Below, one piece after another: positions 36,723 to 44,713 of a stretch of 64,000 bases of DNA (its first letter is position 1; each line of letters begins with the position of its first letter). The position numbers were made by a program, and so were the translations under genes. Source of the stretch: Chitinophagaceae bacterium (GTDB lineage: Bacteria > Bacteroidota > Bacteroidia > Chitinophagales > Chitinophagaceae); NCBI GenBank assembly GCA_019752045.1, contig JAIEMP010000003.1:248001-312000 (forward strand), read 5' to 3'. The notes under the pieces are model-generated. The model had not been told where the DNA came from and did not search any database. It was given only the letters and a program-made list of their open reading frames with translations.

Positions 36723-37568
36723 ATGGCAACAAAAAAGAAAGCAGCAAAGCCTGCTCCAAAGAAAGCGGCAAAACCGGCTGCAAAACCCGCCGCCAAAAAA
36801 CCGGCGAAACCAGCCCCGGCTGCTAAAAAGCCAGCTCCTAAACCTGCCAAGGCAGGGAAAGTGGTTGCAAAGCCAGTAGCAAAAAAGCCGGCAGCGAAGC
36901 CTGCTCCCGCAGCAAAGCCCGTTGCTAAAAGCCCGGCGCCCAAGCCTGTTGTTAAGAAACCAGAAGTTAAGAAATCTGTACCGGTAGTTGCCAAACCAGC
37001 CGCCAGTGCTATTAAGCCAACAGTTAAACAAGCAATCAAAGAATTGAAAAAAGAAGCTAAAAAGCCCGTTGTTGTGAAACCGGTGAAAACATCCGTCTCT
37101 ACCTCTGTCCGTTACCAGCCCGATTTTACAAAATCTGTACTGGATAAAGCAGTGGAAGAAAAACCGCAGGGTCCGATGGTTCGTTACAATGATGCTGATC
37201 TGGTAGAATTCAGGGAACTGATTCAACGTAAACTGGAATCGGCTAAAAAAGAACTGGGCTATTTGCAGGGACTCATTACCCGTAAAGATGAAATGGGTGG
37301 TGATGGTGATGATGGCCGTTACATGACCATGGAAGATGGAAGTGTAAGTATGGAACGTGAACAGTTGAGCCAGATGGCCAGCCGCCAGATCACCTACATT
37401 GATCACCTGGAAAAAGCCATGATGCGGATTGAAAATAAAACCTATGGTGTTTGCCGTGTAACCGGCAAACTCATTGATAAAGCCCGTTTACGTGCAGTAC
37501 CTCATGCTACTTTAAGCATGGAAGCAAAGATGGGTATTGTGAAGGGGCCGCAAATTTCAGGAGAATAA
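36723..37568 (+). CDS. DksA/TraR-like regulator with a histone H1-like Lys/Ala/Pro tail
   Basis: 281 residues in two parts. Residues 1 to about 110 are almost only Lys, Ala, Pro and Val in AKPAPKK / AKPAAKK-type repeats, like the tails of histone H1 and HU-type proteins. Residues about 155-281 are a DksA/TraR domain: a coiled-coil region (DLVEFRELIQRKLESAKKELGYLQGL ... REQLSQMASRQITYIDHLEKAMMRI) and the C-terminal YGVCRVTGKLIDKARLRAVPHATLSMEAK. Only one cysteine of the zinc finger remains, normal for Bacteroidota members. DksA-like proteins bind RNA polymerase's secondary channel; the tail may add DNA binding (inference). The ATG is 1 nt after the ileS stop and has GGAGG 4 nt upstream, so it is probably translated from the ileS transcript. 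Confidence 0.85.
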   Translation: MATKKKAAKPAPKKAAKPAAKPAAKKPAKPAPAAKKPAPKPAKAGKVVAKPVAKKPAAKPAPAAKPVAKSPAPKPVVKKPEVKKSVPVVAKPAASAIKPTVKQAIKELKKEAKKPVVVKPVKTSVSTSVRYQPDFTKSVLDKAVEEKPQGPMVRYNDADLVEFRELIQRKLESAKKELGYLQGLITRKDEMGGDGDDGRYMTMEDGSVSMEREQLSQMASRQITYIDHLEKAMMRIENKTYGVCRVTGKLIDKARLRAVPHATLSMEAKMGIVKGPQISGE

Positions 37569-37587
37569 TTCAAGCTTTCTTATTATA

Positions 37588-37621
37588 GAAAAATCCCCCG
37601 AAGCTTCGGGGGATTTTTTTT
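37588..37621. terminator. Strong rho-independent terminator
   Basis: A near-perfect palindrome (ATCCCCCGAAG / CTTCGGGGGAT) with A-run before and eight T after. Ends the ileS-DksA-like unit and may also stop transcription from the minus strand. Confidence 0.9.
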
Positions 37622-37825
37622 GTGATAGTAATTGGCCTGGCTGACCGGTGAAAGAAAAAAGCAACAAATAGTTTTTTTCTCCAGAGATTTTGTTTGCATG
37701 ATATTTTTTTGTGTTACTGGAACAATAGCAACAGCAGTAGATGAATCTGTGCAAAGCAATAAACAGGTGATCAGAAATATTTTATGTTGCATGCGATTCA
37801 ACTTTTGTAATTCAGGCAAGCACGA

Positions 37826-38446
37826 TCATTTTAATCTGCCTAATAATAAGTTGATTTCTACTCCGTAGTAATTTTCAATCTTATTTAGGATTGCCCATGC
37901 AGAAATTCCAAACCCGGCATTCTTGTCCGGAAGAAATTTTAATCTGCTGTTTATATATAAGCCATAGGCCTTTTCTTTTTTAAAAGTGGCTTTGTAATTA
38001 GAGGGGCCTCCAAATAATCCATAGTCATCGTCTATGGGTTGAAAATCTGAATAAAAACGATGTCTTAAATATGTTACTCCGCTTTCAACCCCAAGTTTCA
38101 ATTTTTTCCATTTTGAATCAATCTCCTTTGAAGCGCTGACCGTATAAAAATAAAATTGATCCATGGGGATGGGATCGTCACCTAAAAGGCTCCAGCCTGG
38201 AGAATAATCATCAGGTAAAAATTTTGCTTTAAAGTGCACTTCCTTCGCATTGAAACTTATTCCCCAGCCCTTTTTAATAAAAATGCCTGTTCCAAATCCA
38301 ATAACGAAATCTTCATTTGCCATGCCACTATTTGCTTCAACATAGTAAATGGCTTTTTTTTGTTTTCTCAGTGAAACTGAATCCTGTGCTAATCCATTTA
38401 GTGAAACAAGCAGAGTGAGTAATATATTTAGCAGCCAATGTTTCAT
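37826..38446 (-). CDS. Secreted/outer-membrane beta-barrel-like protein, unknown function
   Basis: 206 residues. Signal peptide (MKHWLLNILLTLLVSLNGLAQ), then alternating hydrophobic/polar strands with aromatic ends (VIGFGTGIFIKKGWGISFNAKEVHF, YGLYINSRLKFL, GFGISAWAIL) and a last strand YYGVEINLLLGRL. This suggests a small outer-membrane barrel of 8-10 strands. No family recognised. Its ATG overlaps the stop of the upstream lipoprotein gene by 4 bases (ATGA), so the two are translationally coupled and probably work together. Confidence 0.7.
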   Translation of the reverse strand: MKHWLLNILLTLLVSLNGLAQDSVSLRKQKKAIYYVEANSGMANEDFVIGFGTGIFIKKGWGISFNAKEVHFKAKFLPDDYSPGWSLLGDDPIPMDQFYFYTVSASKEIDSKWKKLKLGVESGVTYLRHRFYSDFQPIDDDYGLFGGPSNYKATFKKEKAYGLYINSRLKFLPDKNAGFGISAWAILNKIENYYGVEINLLLGRLK

Positions 38447-39285
38447 TTCTTCTTTTTTTGAAATAGAAGTGTTGGGTCAATTACTACTCCCAGATTATTA
38501 TAGCTGAACCGGTGATTCACTAACTGTGTTGAAACCTGATCGGTAAAGAAATTCTGGTATTGCAGCATAAACCAGGGCACTTCTTTAAAACGAAAGTTGG
38601 CCGTGAGAAAGGGTTCAATAAATCCAACACGGTTGCTTTTGATATCATGTAAGTAGTAATCTTTTGTTTGCTGTTCGGTATAACTTGTTTTAATGTTGGA
38701 GTAGCCCGAATTTACATACCTGAAACCAAGGCTCAAAAAAAAGTTATTTCCCGGATGCAGTGTAAGCGATGGTTGAATAAAAAATTTATTAGTCCGTGTT
38801 GTATAAAATCCATTTGAAGTGTTGTTACCATTTTCAACATAACGGTCTGTAATTTTCAATTTGCCAAAACCTGCACCAACAAAGCACTCAACCAGCAATG
38901 TTTTTTTTTGATTGAGCGGAAAAAACACACCTGCACCGGTTTCCAGTTGATTTCTTTTGTAATTAACAATCTCTGAGTAGGTGGTAGCATTATCACCGTA
39001 TTGAGCTTGATCCCTTTCAAGTAAAGTGCCTGTGTATGAGGCCATCACTGCAAAGTGATTGGTAAGCGCATAGGCCGATTGTATATTTAGATTTGCATCC
39101 ATATTCGTATTTACGGTTGCTCCTAATCCGGGATAATAGCCAATTGATGCGGTTGCTCCTAACTTCGAGTCGCCCTTTTCTTTTAATCCCGGGGTATTAG
39201 GCGCAACAGGCGCATAGGCATAACGCATTTCTGTACAGTAGCTGAAGAAGAAAACAATTGGGATCAGATATTTGCTGTATTTCAT
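38443..39285 (-). CDS. Putative outer-membrane lipoprotein with barrel-like body
   Basis: 280 residues. N-terminus MKYSKYLIPIVFFFSYC gives a lipobox ending at Cys17. The body is a run of beta strands (KLGATASIGYYPGLGATVNTNM, NHFAVMASYTGTLL, LETGAGVFFPLN, TLLVECFVGAGFGKLKI, FFLSLGFRYVNSG, FIEPFLTANFRFK) ending FQKKKK. It looks like a conserved Bacteroidota envelope protein of unknown function. First gene of a two-gene operon with the barrel protein; divergent from a DNA-binding regulator that may control it. Confidence 0.7.
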   Translation of the reverse strand: MKYSKYLIPIVFFFSYCTEMRYAYAPVAPNTPGLKEKGDSKLGATASIGYYPGLGATVNTNMDANLNIQSAYALTNHFAVMASYTGTLLERDQAQYGDNATTYSEIVNYKRNQLETGAGVFFPLNQKKTLLVECFVGAGFGKLKITDRYVENGNNTSNGFYTTRTNKFFIQPSLTLHPGNNFFLSLGFRYVNSGYSNIKTSYTEQQTKDYYLHDIKSNRVGFIEPFLTANFRFKEVPWFMLQYQNFFTDQVSTQLVNHRFSYNNLGVVIDPTLLFQKKKK

Positions 39286-39352
39286 ATAAAACGTTTAATA
39301 ACTCTTTATCTCCTCTAAATTAGAATTGAAAACAATCGAATTTTGATCAACT

Positions 39353-39435
39353 ATTCGTGTTTAATGCGAAATTGATCTTGAAAATTCGCCTTTAATGCGA
39401 CTTTTTTGTAGTTTAGTTATGATTGTCGCACTAAA
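39353..39435. promoter_or_regulatory. Repeated operator-like sites between divergent genes
   Basis: A 17-bp direct repeat ATTCGYSTTTAATGCGA occurs at 39353-39369 and 39384-39400 (two mismatches, period 31 bp, about three turns). An inverted, shortened copy (TCGCACTAAACGAAA) lies at 39421-39440. Between a lipoprotein operon and a regulator gene this is a probable autoregulatory operator. Confidence 0.5.
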
Positions 39436-39446
39436 CGAAACAGATT

Positions 39447-40403
39447 ATGGAACAATTACAGGCAAATTTTTTCAATCTGCTGTCTAAAAAAATACCGGCA
39501 AACAGGAAATTGTCTGATGAGTTGGTGACTATTTTAGGCATTAGTAAAGGAGAGGCCTATAAAAAAATCAATACAAAAAGCCTGTTAACCATTCCCCAGA
39601 TTAAACTGTTGTGTGATGCGTTTAAAGTAAGTTTTACTATTGAAGGAAAGGAAAACAGATCAAGTGCAAATATTAATTTCACTCCTTTTCATACAGGTAA
39701 AATTGGAGTGAAAGATTATATCAACAGTCTGGAACATTTTCTGAGTAATATCGCCTTACACAATGGAAAACTGAGTTGCGCAACCGATGATATTCCTATT
39801 TTTCATTTATTTCAATATCCGGAACTAACTGCCTTTAAACTGCATTTCTGGCAAATGCGGATCATTGATCATGCACCGTTTAAATTAAATGTAAATGATT
39901 GGGGGCCTTCTATTCTTCAACCAGCTGCAAGATTGCATCAACTTTATCAAACTATTCCCAGCATTGAGGTGTGGACTAAAACTAGTTTGCTTAATACACT
40001 TGACCAGATACGCTATGCCGCAGAAGCAAAAATTATAACCGATAAAACATTAGGTAAACTGATCTGCAGCCAACTGCGTTCAGCCCTCTCCGATATTGAA
40101 GTGTATGCCATCAACCGCAATAAGTCAAATGAAAAAGAAGTATCGTTCGATTGGTATTTTTATGATGTCATTGGAACCATCACTTATCTTGCCGAAATGG
40201 ATGGGCAGCTGGGTACTTATATCCGGTTCAATACATTTAATACCATACAGGAAGACAATGGTCCGTTATGTACAGAAGTAAAACACTGGTTACATAATTT
40301 AATACAGGATGCCACCGGTTTCAGCGGACAGGGGAGTGTTCAGCGAAATAAATATTTAGCCAATGCCTATGAGGAGTGCGATGAGATGGGTGATTTATTT
40401 TGA
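39447..40403 (+). CDS. Helix-turn-helix regulator-like protein
   Basis: 318 residues. The first ~75 residues resemble a lambda-repressor/BetR-type DNA-binding domain: NRKLSDELVTILGISKGEAYKKINTKSLLTIPQIKLLCDAF, with the turn at ISKGEAYKKIN. The remaining ~240 residues are mostly helical with no recognised ligand domain; KLHFWQMRIIDHAP and FDWYFYDVIGTITYLAEMDGQ are notable. I infer a transcription factor. Repeated sites lie just upstream (39353-39435) and the divergent envelope operon is the obvious target. The stop is followed by a hairpin shared with the RRM gene. Confidence 0.65.
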   Translation: MEQLQANFFNLLSKKIPANRKLSDELVTILGISKGEAYKKINTKSLLTIPQIKLLCDAFKVSFTIEGKENRSSANINFTPFHTGKIGVKDYINSLEHFLSNIALHNGKLSCATDDIPIFHLFQYPELTAFKLHFWQMRIIDHAPFKLNVNDWGPSILQPAARLHQLYQTIPSIEVWTKTSLLNTLDQIRYAAEAKIITDKTLGKLICSQLRSALSDIEVYAINRNKSNEKEVSFDWYFYDVIGTITYLAEMDGQLGTYIRFNTFNTIQEDNGPLCTEVKHWLHNLIQDATGFSGQGSVQRNKYLANAYEECDEMGDLF

Positions 40404-40411
40404 GCAATAAA

Positions 40412-40439
40412 AAATCCTTTCATGTAAATGAAAGGATTT
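40412..40439 (-). terminator. Terminator of the RRM gene
   Basis: 12-bp stem AAATCCTTTCAT / ATGAAAGGATTT with GTAA loop. A run of six T follows on the minus strand; the plus strand has only three, so it serves mainly the RRM gene. Confidence 0.75.
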
Positions 40440-40464
40440 CAATTGTATGACGATTGGAATCTGA

Positions 40465-40878
40465 TTAATAATCTCTGTTATAACCACCACCGTTGCCACC
40501 TTTGTAGCCGCCGCCGCCGCCACCTTTGTAGCCGCCACCGCCGCCACCTTTGTAGCCGCCGCCGCCACCACTTCCGCCACGGAAGCCGCCGCCGCCACCG
40601 CCGCCAAAGCTGCGTTTCTTAAATCCACCGTCGTCCTTTTTAGGCTGCGCTTCGTTCACCACAATCTTGCGTCCCTGAACGTCTGTATCGTTCAGCTGGC
40701 TGATTGCAGCTTGGGCTTCTTCTGCATTGTCCATTTCTACAAATGCAAAGCCTTTACTACGGCCTGAAAATTTGTCGGTTAAAATTTTGGCAGAGCTTAC
40801 AGCGCCAAATTGCTCAAACAGTGCAGCCAGGTCTTCGTTCGTCATAGACCATGACAGGTTTCCTACGTAAATGTTCAC
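40465..40878 (-). CDS. RNA-binding RRM protein with Gly-rich tail
   Basis: 137 residues from a GTG start at 40878. A single RRM: RNP2 IYVGNL at residues 3-8, RNP1 KGFAFVEM about 43-50. The tail (from about residue 90) is nearly pure Gly with KRSFGGGGG and three GGGGGYK repeats, ending YNRDY, as in eukaryote-like and cyanobacterial Rbp proteins used in RNA chaperoning and cold response. No ATG gives a sensible start: the frame extends upstream to 40947 but those residues are unlike any RRM protein. A leader of over 100 nt separates it from a near-consensus promoter, suggesting post-transcriptional control. Confidence 0.88.
   Translation of the reverse strand: MNIYVGNLSWSMTNEDLAALFEQFGAVSSAKILTDKFSGRSKGFAFVEMDNAEEAQAAISQLNDTDVQGRKIVVNEAQPKKDDGGFKKRSFGGGGGGGFRGGSGGGGGYKGGGGGGYKGGGGGGYKGGNGGGYNRDY
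40501..40572. repeat. 24-bp tandem repeat encoding the GGGGGYK units
   Basis: Three units beginning TTTGTAGCCGCC at 40501, 40525 and 40549 differ by single bases. The copy number is likely to vary between strains. Confidence 0.75.
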
Positions 40879-41000
40879 AAGAAAAAAATTAAAAACTAAC
40901 AATAATGAACCAGGTTTAGCGCCTTGAAACCGTAGGAAACTTATCAACTAGAAAAGGCCTGATGGTTCAGAAAGCAGTAACTGTATTCACATTAACGTAG

Positions 41001-41008
41001 TAAAGATA
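41001..41008 (-). promoter_or_regulatory. Possible -7 element of the RRM gene
   Basis: TATCTTTA on the minus strand (one mismatch to TAnnTTTG), about 120 nt before GTG 40878. Confidence 0.35.
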
Positions 41009-41068
41009 GGGATTTTGTTGATAGACAGGGATTCCAGCCAATTTTTTGAAAGTTTTTTTTATTGAGGC

Positions 41069-42898
41069 TTATTTCACCTCCTGCATGTCAACCAAACGCT
41101 TGTAAAAGCCATTTTTGTTCACCAGCTCATCATGTGTTCCCCGTTCTACAATGTTCCCCTTCTGAAGAACGAGAATCTCATCGGCATGCCGCACAGTTGA
41201 AAGCCGGTGAGCAATCACCAAACTGGTGCGTTCCTGCATTAAATGGTTGATGGCATCCTGCACAAGACGCTCACTTTCAGTATCAAGAGAGGAGGTTGCC
41301 TCATCAAGAATCAGGATAGGTGGGTTTTTGAGTACTGCCCGGGCAATGGTTACCCGTTGGCGTTCGCCTCCACTGAGCTTGCTTCCCCTGTCGCCAATAT
41401 TTTCCTGGTAACCGTTTTCTTTTTGAATAATGAAATGATGGGCATTGGCAATAGTTGCGGCTGATTCAATTTCTGTAAGGGATGCATCCGGTTTGCTGAG
41501 TGCAATATTACTCGCAATAGTATCATTAAATAAAATGGGTTCCTGCGTAACAATTCCCATGAACTGGCGGAGACTGTTGAGAGAATATTCTTTGATGTTG
41601 ATTCCATCAACTAAAATTTCACCTGTGGTTACATCATGAAATCTTGGAACAAGATCAGCCAATGTTGATTTGCCCGAACCGCTTGACCCAACCAATGCAA
41701 TGGTTTTTCCTTTTTCTAAAATGAGATTGATGTTATTTAATATAACTGTGTCGTTATATGCAAATGAAACATTTCTAAACTCAATACTTTTTTCAAATGA
41801 AGAAAGCATAACAGGATTTGCTTTTTCTTCTACAACAACAGGTGCATTTAAGATTTCTTCAATCCGTTCAATAGCTGCACTTCCTCTTCTTGTATTGTAG
41901 TAAGCCGATGAAAGCGATTTGGATGGGTTGATGATTTGAGTGAAGAATAAAATATAAGTGATGAACCCATCGGGTGTAAGACCGCCAACATTTTCACTGC
42001 CACCCAAGACCATTTTTCCACCAAACCATAACACACCGCTTAATACCATCACACCTAAAAATTCTGATAGAGGTGATGCCATATCTTTCCGGAAGTTGAT
42101 GCGGTTGCGGATATGATTGAGTTCCACATTCATTTGATGAAAACGTTGGCCCAACAGCTTTTCAGCAGTAAAGGCTTTAATTACACGGATGCCGCTAAGC
42201 GTTTCATCCAGAATTGAAATCACCAACCCGTTTTTTTCCTGTGCATCGGTTGATTGTTTTTTTAAAGAGCGGCTCACTCTGCCAATTATGAATGCAGCAA
42301 CAGGTAAAAACACAAACAGAAATAATGATAATTGCGGACTGATGATGATCATCATCACCAGATAAACTAAAATGGTTAATGGTTCTTTAATCAATGCTTC
42401 CAATGCCATCATAACACTCCACTCTACTTCATTGGCATCATTACTCATACGGGAAATCAAATCGCCTTTGCGTTGCTCTGTAAAAAAACCAATGGGCAGC
42501 TTTAATACTTTTTCATACAGATCGCCACGCAATTTGGTCATTACACCATTTCGCATGGGTGCCAGTACACGATAAGAGAGATAAAGAAAAACATTTTTAA
42601 AAAAAACGGATGTAATGATGATTCCGCAGATAAATGCCAGCGCAGACTCAGGTCCCTTTTCTGTGATGAGTGTGCTGATGATATAACGTATGTATGCCAG
42701 CAGTCCTTTGGCAGAAAAGGAAAATTCCGGTTCAACCAGTGTTAATTTTTCAATACCGAATAGTAGCTGCAGAAAAGGAGCCAGCATGGCCAGCGATACC
42801 ATTGAAAACACAATGGATAATACGATAAACAGGAAATACGAACCGATGTTTCCTTTATAGCCTGCTAAATATTTGAAGATCCTTTTAAACTGTTTCAT
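41069..42898 (-). CDS. ABC exporter, fused permease and ATPase (MsbA-like)
   Basis: 609 residues: six membrane helices in the first ~320 residues, then a nucleotide-binding domain with Walker A GSSGSGKSTLADL, signature LSGGERQRVTIARA, Walker B ILILDEATSSLD and switch His in IAHRLSTV. Half-transporter of the lipid A/multidrug exporter type that acts as a homodimer in the inner membrane. The likely substrate is lipid A or another lipid, by similarity only. It diverges from rbfA over just 51 nt. Confidence 0.9.
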   Translation of the reverse strand: MKQFKRIFKYLAGYKGNIGSYFLFIVLSIVFSMVSLAMLAPFLQLLFGIEKLTLVEPEFSFSAKGLLAYIRYIISTLITEKGPESALAFICGIIITSVFFKNVFLYLSYRVLAPMRNGVMTKLRGDLYEKVLKLPIGFFTEQRKGDLISRMSNDANEVEWSVMMALEALIKEPLTILVYLVMMIIISPQLSLFLFVFLPVAAFIIGRVSRSLKKQSTDAQEKNGLVISILDETLSGIRVIKAFTAEKLLGQRFHQMNVELNHIRNRINFRKDMASPLSEFLGVMVLSGVLWFGGKMVLGGSENVGGLTPDGFITYILFFTQIINPSKSLSSAYYNTRRGSAAIERIEEILNAPVVVEEKANPVMLSSFEKSIEFRNVSFAYNDTVILNNINLILEKGKTIALVGSSGSGKSTLADLVPRFHDVTTGEILVDGINIKEYSLNSLRQFMGIVTQEPILFNDTIASNIALSKPDASLTEIESAATIANAHHFIIQKENGYQENIGDRGSKLSGGERQRVTIARAVLKNPPILILDEATSSLDTESERLVQDAINHLMQERTSLVIAHRLSTVRHADEILVLQKGNIVERGTHDELVNKNGFYKRLVDMQEVK

Positions 42899-42911
42899 GT
42901 TGTAAACGCCG

Positions 42912-42928
42912 CAAAGTAACTACTTTTA
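42912..42928. promoter_or_regulatory. Back-to-back -7 elements of the ABC exporter and rbfA
   Basis: In the 51-nt divergent gap, 42912-42919 reads TTACTTTG on the minus strand and 42921-42928 reads TACTTTTA on the plus strand, each one mismatch from TAnnTTTG. The two promoters would compete. Confidence 0.4.
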
Positions 42929-42949
42929 CAGCGTTTAATTGTTGCAGAT

Positions 42950-43315
42950 ATGTTAGAAGGAAAACGTCAGAAACAGGTAGCCGGGGTTATTCACGAAGAA
43001 ATCACTGCTATTTTCAGAAAAATGGGGTTGAGTATGGTGGATGGTGGATTGGTGTCCATTTCATCGGTAAAAATTACTCCCGATTTACTGGAAGCCCGGA
43101 TTTACCTCAGTGTGTTTCAGGCAAAAGATAACACGGAGGTATTGAAGAAAATAGAGGAACGCAGCTCCGAAATTAAACGGGAGCTGGCCTCTAAACTCAA
43201 ACAGCAGTTGCGGCGAATTCCCGAGTTTAAATATTTCCTCGATGATACACTCGACCAGGTATTTAAAATGGAAGAGCTGTTTAAGAAAATTGAGGGAGAA
43301 AAAAAAGATGAGTGA
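42950..43315 (+). CDS. rbfA: Ribosome-binding factor A
   Basis: 121 residues; 30S maturation factor. KH-like fold with the family pattern RQKQVAGVIHEEITAIFRK, SISSVKITPDLLEARIYLSVF, IKRELASKLKQQLRRIPEFKYFLDDTLDQVFKMEELF. The final codons GAT GAG TGA are the first bases of repeat element A3, so the native C-terminus may have been trimmed. The next gene, a LolC-like permease, begins just after the repeat. Confidence 0.95.
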   Translation: MLEGKRQKQVAGVIHEEITAIFRKMGLSMVDGGLVSISSVKITPDLLEARIYLSVFQAKDNTEVLKKIEERSSEIKRELASKLKQQLRRIPEFKYFLDDTLDQVFKMEELFKKIEGEKKDE

Positions 43316-43415
43316 TGAATAATCAGTGATGAGTGTGTGCACGAAAACTGTAAACCACTACTCATCATGCATCATTCCTTGCTCATTATTCATTACTCAT
43401 TATTCATTACTCATT
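43307..43415. repeat. Heptamer-repeat element A3 (rbfA-LolC-like gap)
   Basis: Left array GATGAGT, GATGAAT, AATCAGT, GATGAGT (43307-43334); right reverse-complement array of eight units (43360-43415); 25-nt middle. It supplies the rbfA stop codon and ends 3 nt before the TTG start of the next gene. Confidence 0.75.
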
Positions 43416-43418
43416 ATC

Positions 43419-44639
43419 TTGAATTTTCTCTTCGCCTGGCGATATTTCAAATCAAAAAAATCAACCAATGCTATTAACATTATTGCATGGGTAACCGTTA
43501 CGGCTATGGCTGTTGGTACTGCAGCATTGGTGGTGGTGCTGAGCATCTTTAACGGGTTTGAAGGTTTGGTGAAAACATTATACTCTTCTTTTTATGCTGA
43601 TATACGGATTACTGCAGCTCAACAAAAAGTAATGACACTGGATGCAGGCATGCTGCAGAAAATCCGCATCCTCAAAAATGTAGATGCGGTGAGTATGATT
43701 GTGGAAGAAAATGTGCATCTGCAAAACGGCGAGTTCAGGACCAATGCTGTAATAAAAGGTGTGGATGATTTTTACAGCAAGGTGAGCGGATTACCTGAAC
43801 GGATGAGTAGCGGAAAATTTGAAACCGGTAACGAAGAACTTCCTGCATTGGTGTTAGGCGTTGGGATTGAAAATGCATTGAATGTAATGAGCGACCGTTC
43901 TATTACTCCTGTAACAGCTTATCTGCCTAAGAGAGGAGTAGCAGCAGTGGAAAATCCGCTTGAGTCTATCAGTACTGTGAATTTACAACCAACAGGTTCA
44001 TTTACAATTCAGCAGGATTTTGATAATAAATACGTGATCACCAACCTGTTTATTTTAAAAGAGATGCTGGGGTTGCGAGAGCATGAATACAGTTCTGCAG
44101 AAATTAAATTAAAAGATCCTTCAAAAGAAAAAGAAGTGATCGCTTCGTTGCAGCAGTTGCTGGGCAAAAATTATCTGGTTGAAAACCGTTATCAGCAAAA
44201 CCGTTCCCTGTTTGGCATTATGCAAATGGAGAAATGGGCCATCTACGGTATTCTTTCACTTATTCTTGTTATTGCTTCCTTTAACATGATTGGTGCTTTA
44301 ACCATGCTGGTGCTGGAGAAAGAACAGGATATACAAATTCTGCAGGCAATGGGTGCAAGAAAATTGTTTGTGCAAAATGTATTTTTAACCGAAGGCGTAT
44401 TACTGGCATTTACAGGAAGCCTGCTTGGGATTATTCTTGCATTGATTTTCTGTTACCTCCAGGTAACGTTTAAGCTGATTCCTTTGCAGGGATCTTTTGT
44501 AATAGACTATTATCCGGTAAAAATATTTATCAGCGATCTGCTGCTGGTAATTGCAACCGTATTTGTGATTGCATTATTCGCTTCATGGGTGCCTTCTGTA
44601 AAGGCTGCACGACAAAAGTTGTCGTTGCGTGCACAATGA
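43419..44639 (+). CDS. FtsX/LolC-type ABC permease (lipoprotein-releasing)
   Basis: 406 residues from TTG 43419. One N-terminal membrane helix (NAINIIAWVTVTAMAVGTAALVVVLSIFNGFEG), a large periplasmic domain (about 60-290), then three helices with WAIYGILSLILVIASFNMIGALTMLVLEKEQDIQILQAMGA, the FtsX core. LolC/LolE-type proteins release lipoproteins from the inner membrane; the LolD-like ATPase is not in the window. The conserved reading begins NFLFAWRYFKSKKSTNAINI. ATGs further upstream (43326, 43329) would add ~31 residues translated from repeat A3, so TTG is preferred; this is not certain. Confidence 0.85.
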   Translation: MNFLFAWRYFKSKKSTNAINIIAWVTVTAMAVGTAALVVVLSIFNGFEGLVKTLYSSFYADIRITAAQQKVMTLDAGMLQKIRILKNVDAVSMIVEENVHLQNGEFRTNAVIKGVDDFYSKVSGLPERMSSGKFETGNEELPALVLGVGIENALNVMSDRSITPVTAYLPKRGVAAVENPLESISTVNLQPTGSFTIQQDFDNKYVITNLFILKEMLGLREHEYSSAEIKLKDPSKEKEVIASLQQLLGKNYLVENRYQQNRSLFGIMQMEKWAIYGILSLILVIASFNMIGALTMLVLEKEQDIQILQAMGARKLFVQNVFLTEGVLLAFTGSLLGIILALIFCYLQVTFKLIPLQGSFVIDYYPVKIFISDLLLVIATVFVIALFASWVPSVKAARQKLSLRAQ

Positions 44640-44660
44640 TGAATGCAGTTGAGAAGGCAT

Positions 44661-44691
44661 AAAAAAAGCAGAGAACTTTCGTCCTCTGCTT
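44661..44691 (-). terminator. Terminator of the transketolase-subunit gene
   Basis: AGCAGAG / CTCTGCT stem with 10-nt loop; seven T follow on the minus strand. Confidence 0.8.
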
Positions 44692-44713
44692 GTATCTGAA
44701 AAAAATCAATCAA

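Noticed and set aside
36690-37406. Long open frame opposite the DksA-like gene
   Set aside because: It is the antisense of the Lys/Ala/Pro repeats and gives a Phe/Arg-rich, low-complexity product with no features of a protein.
40428-40622. Open frame opposite the Gly-rich RRM tail
   Set aside because: It reads as His/Arg repeats from the 24-bp tandem units; the RRM frame is clearly the coding one.
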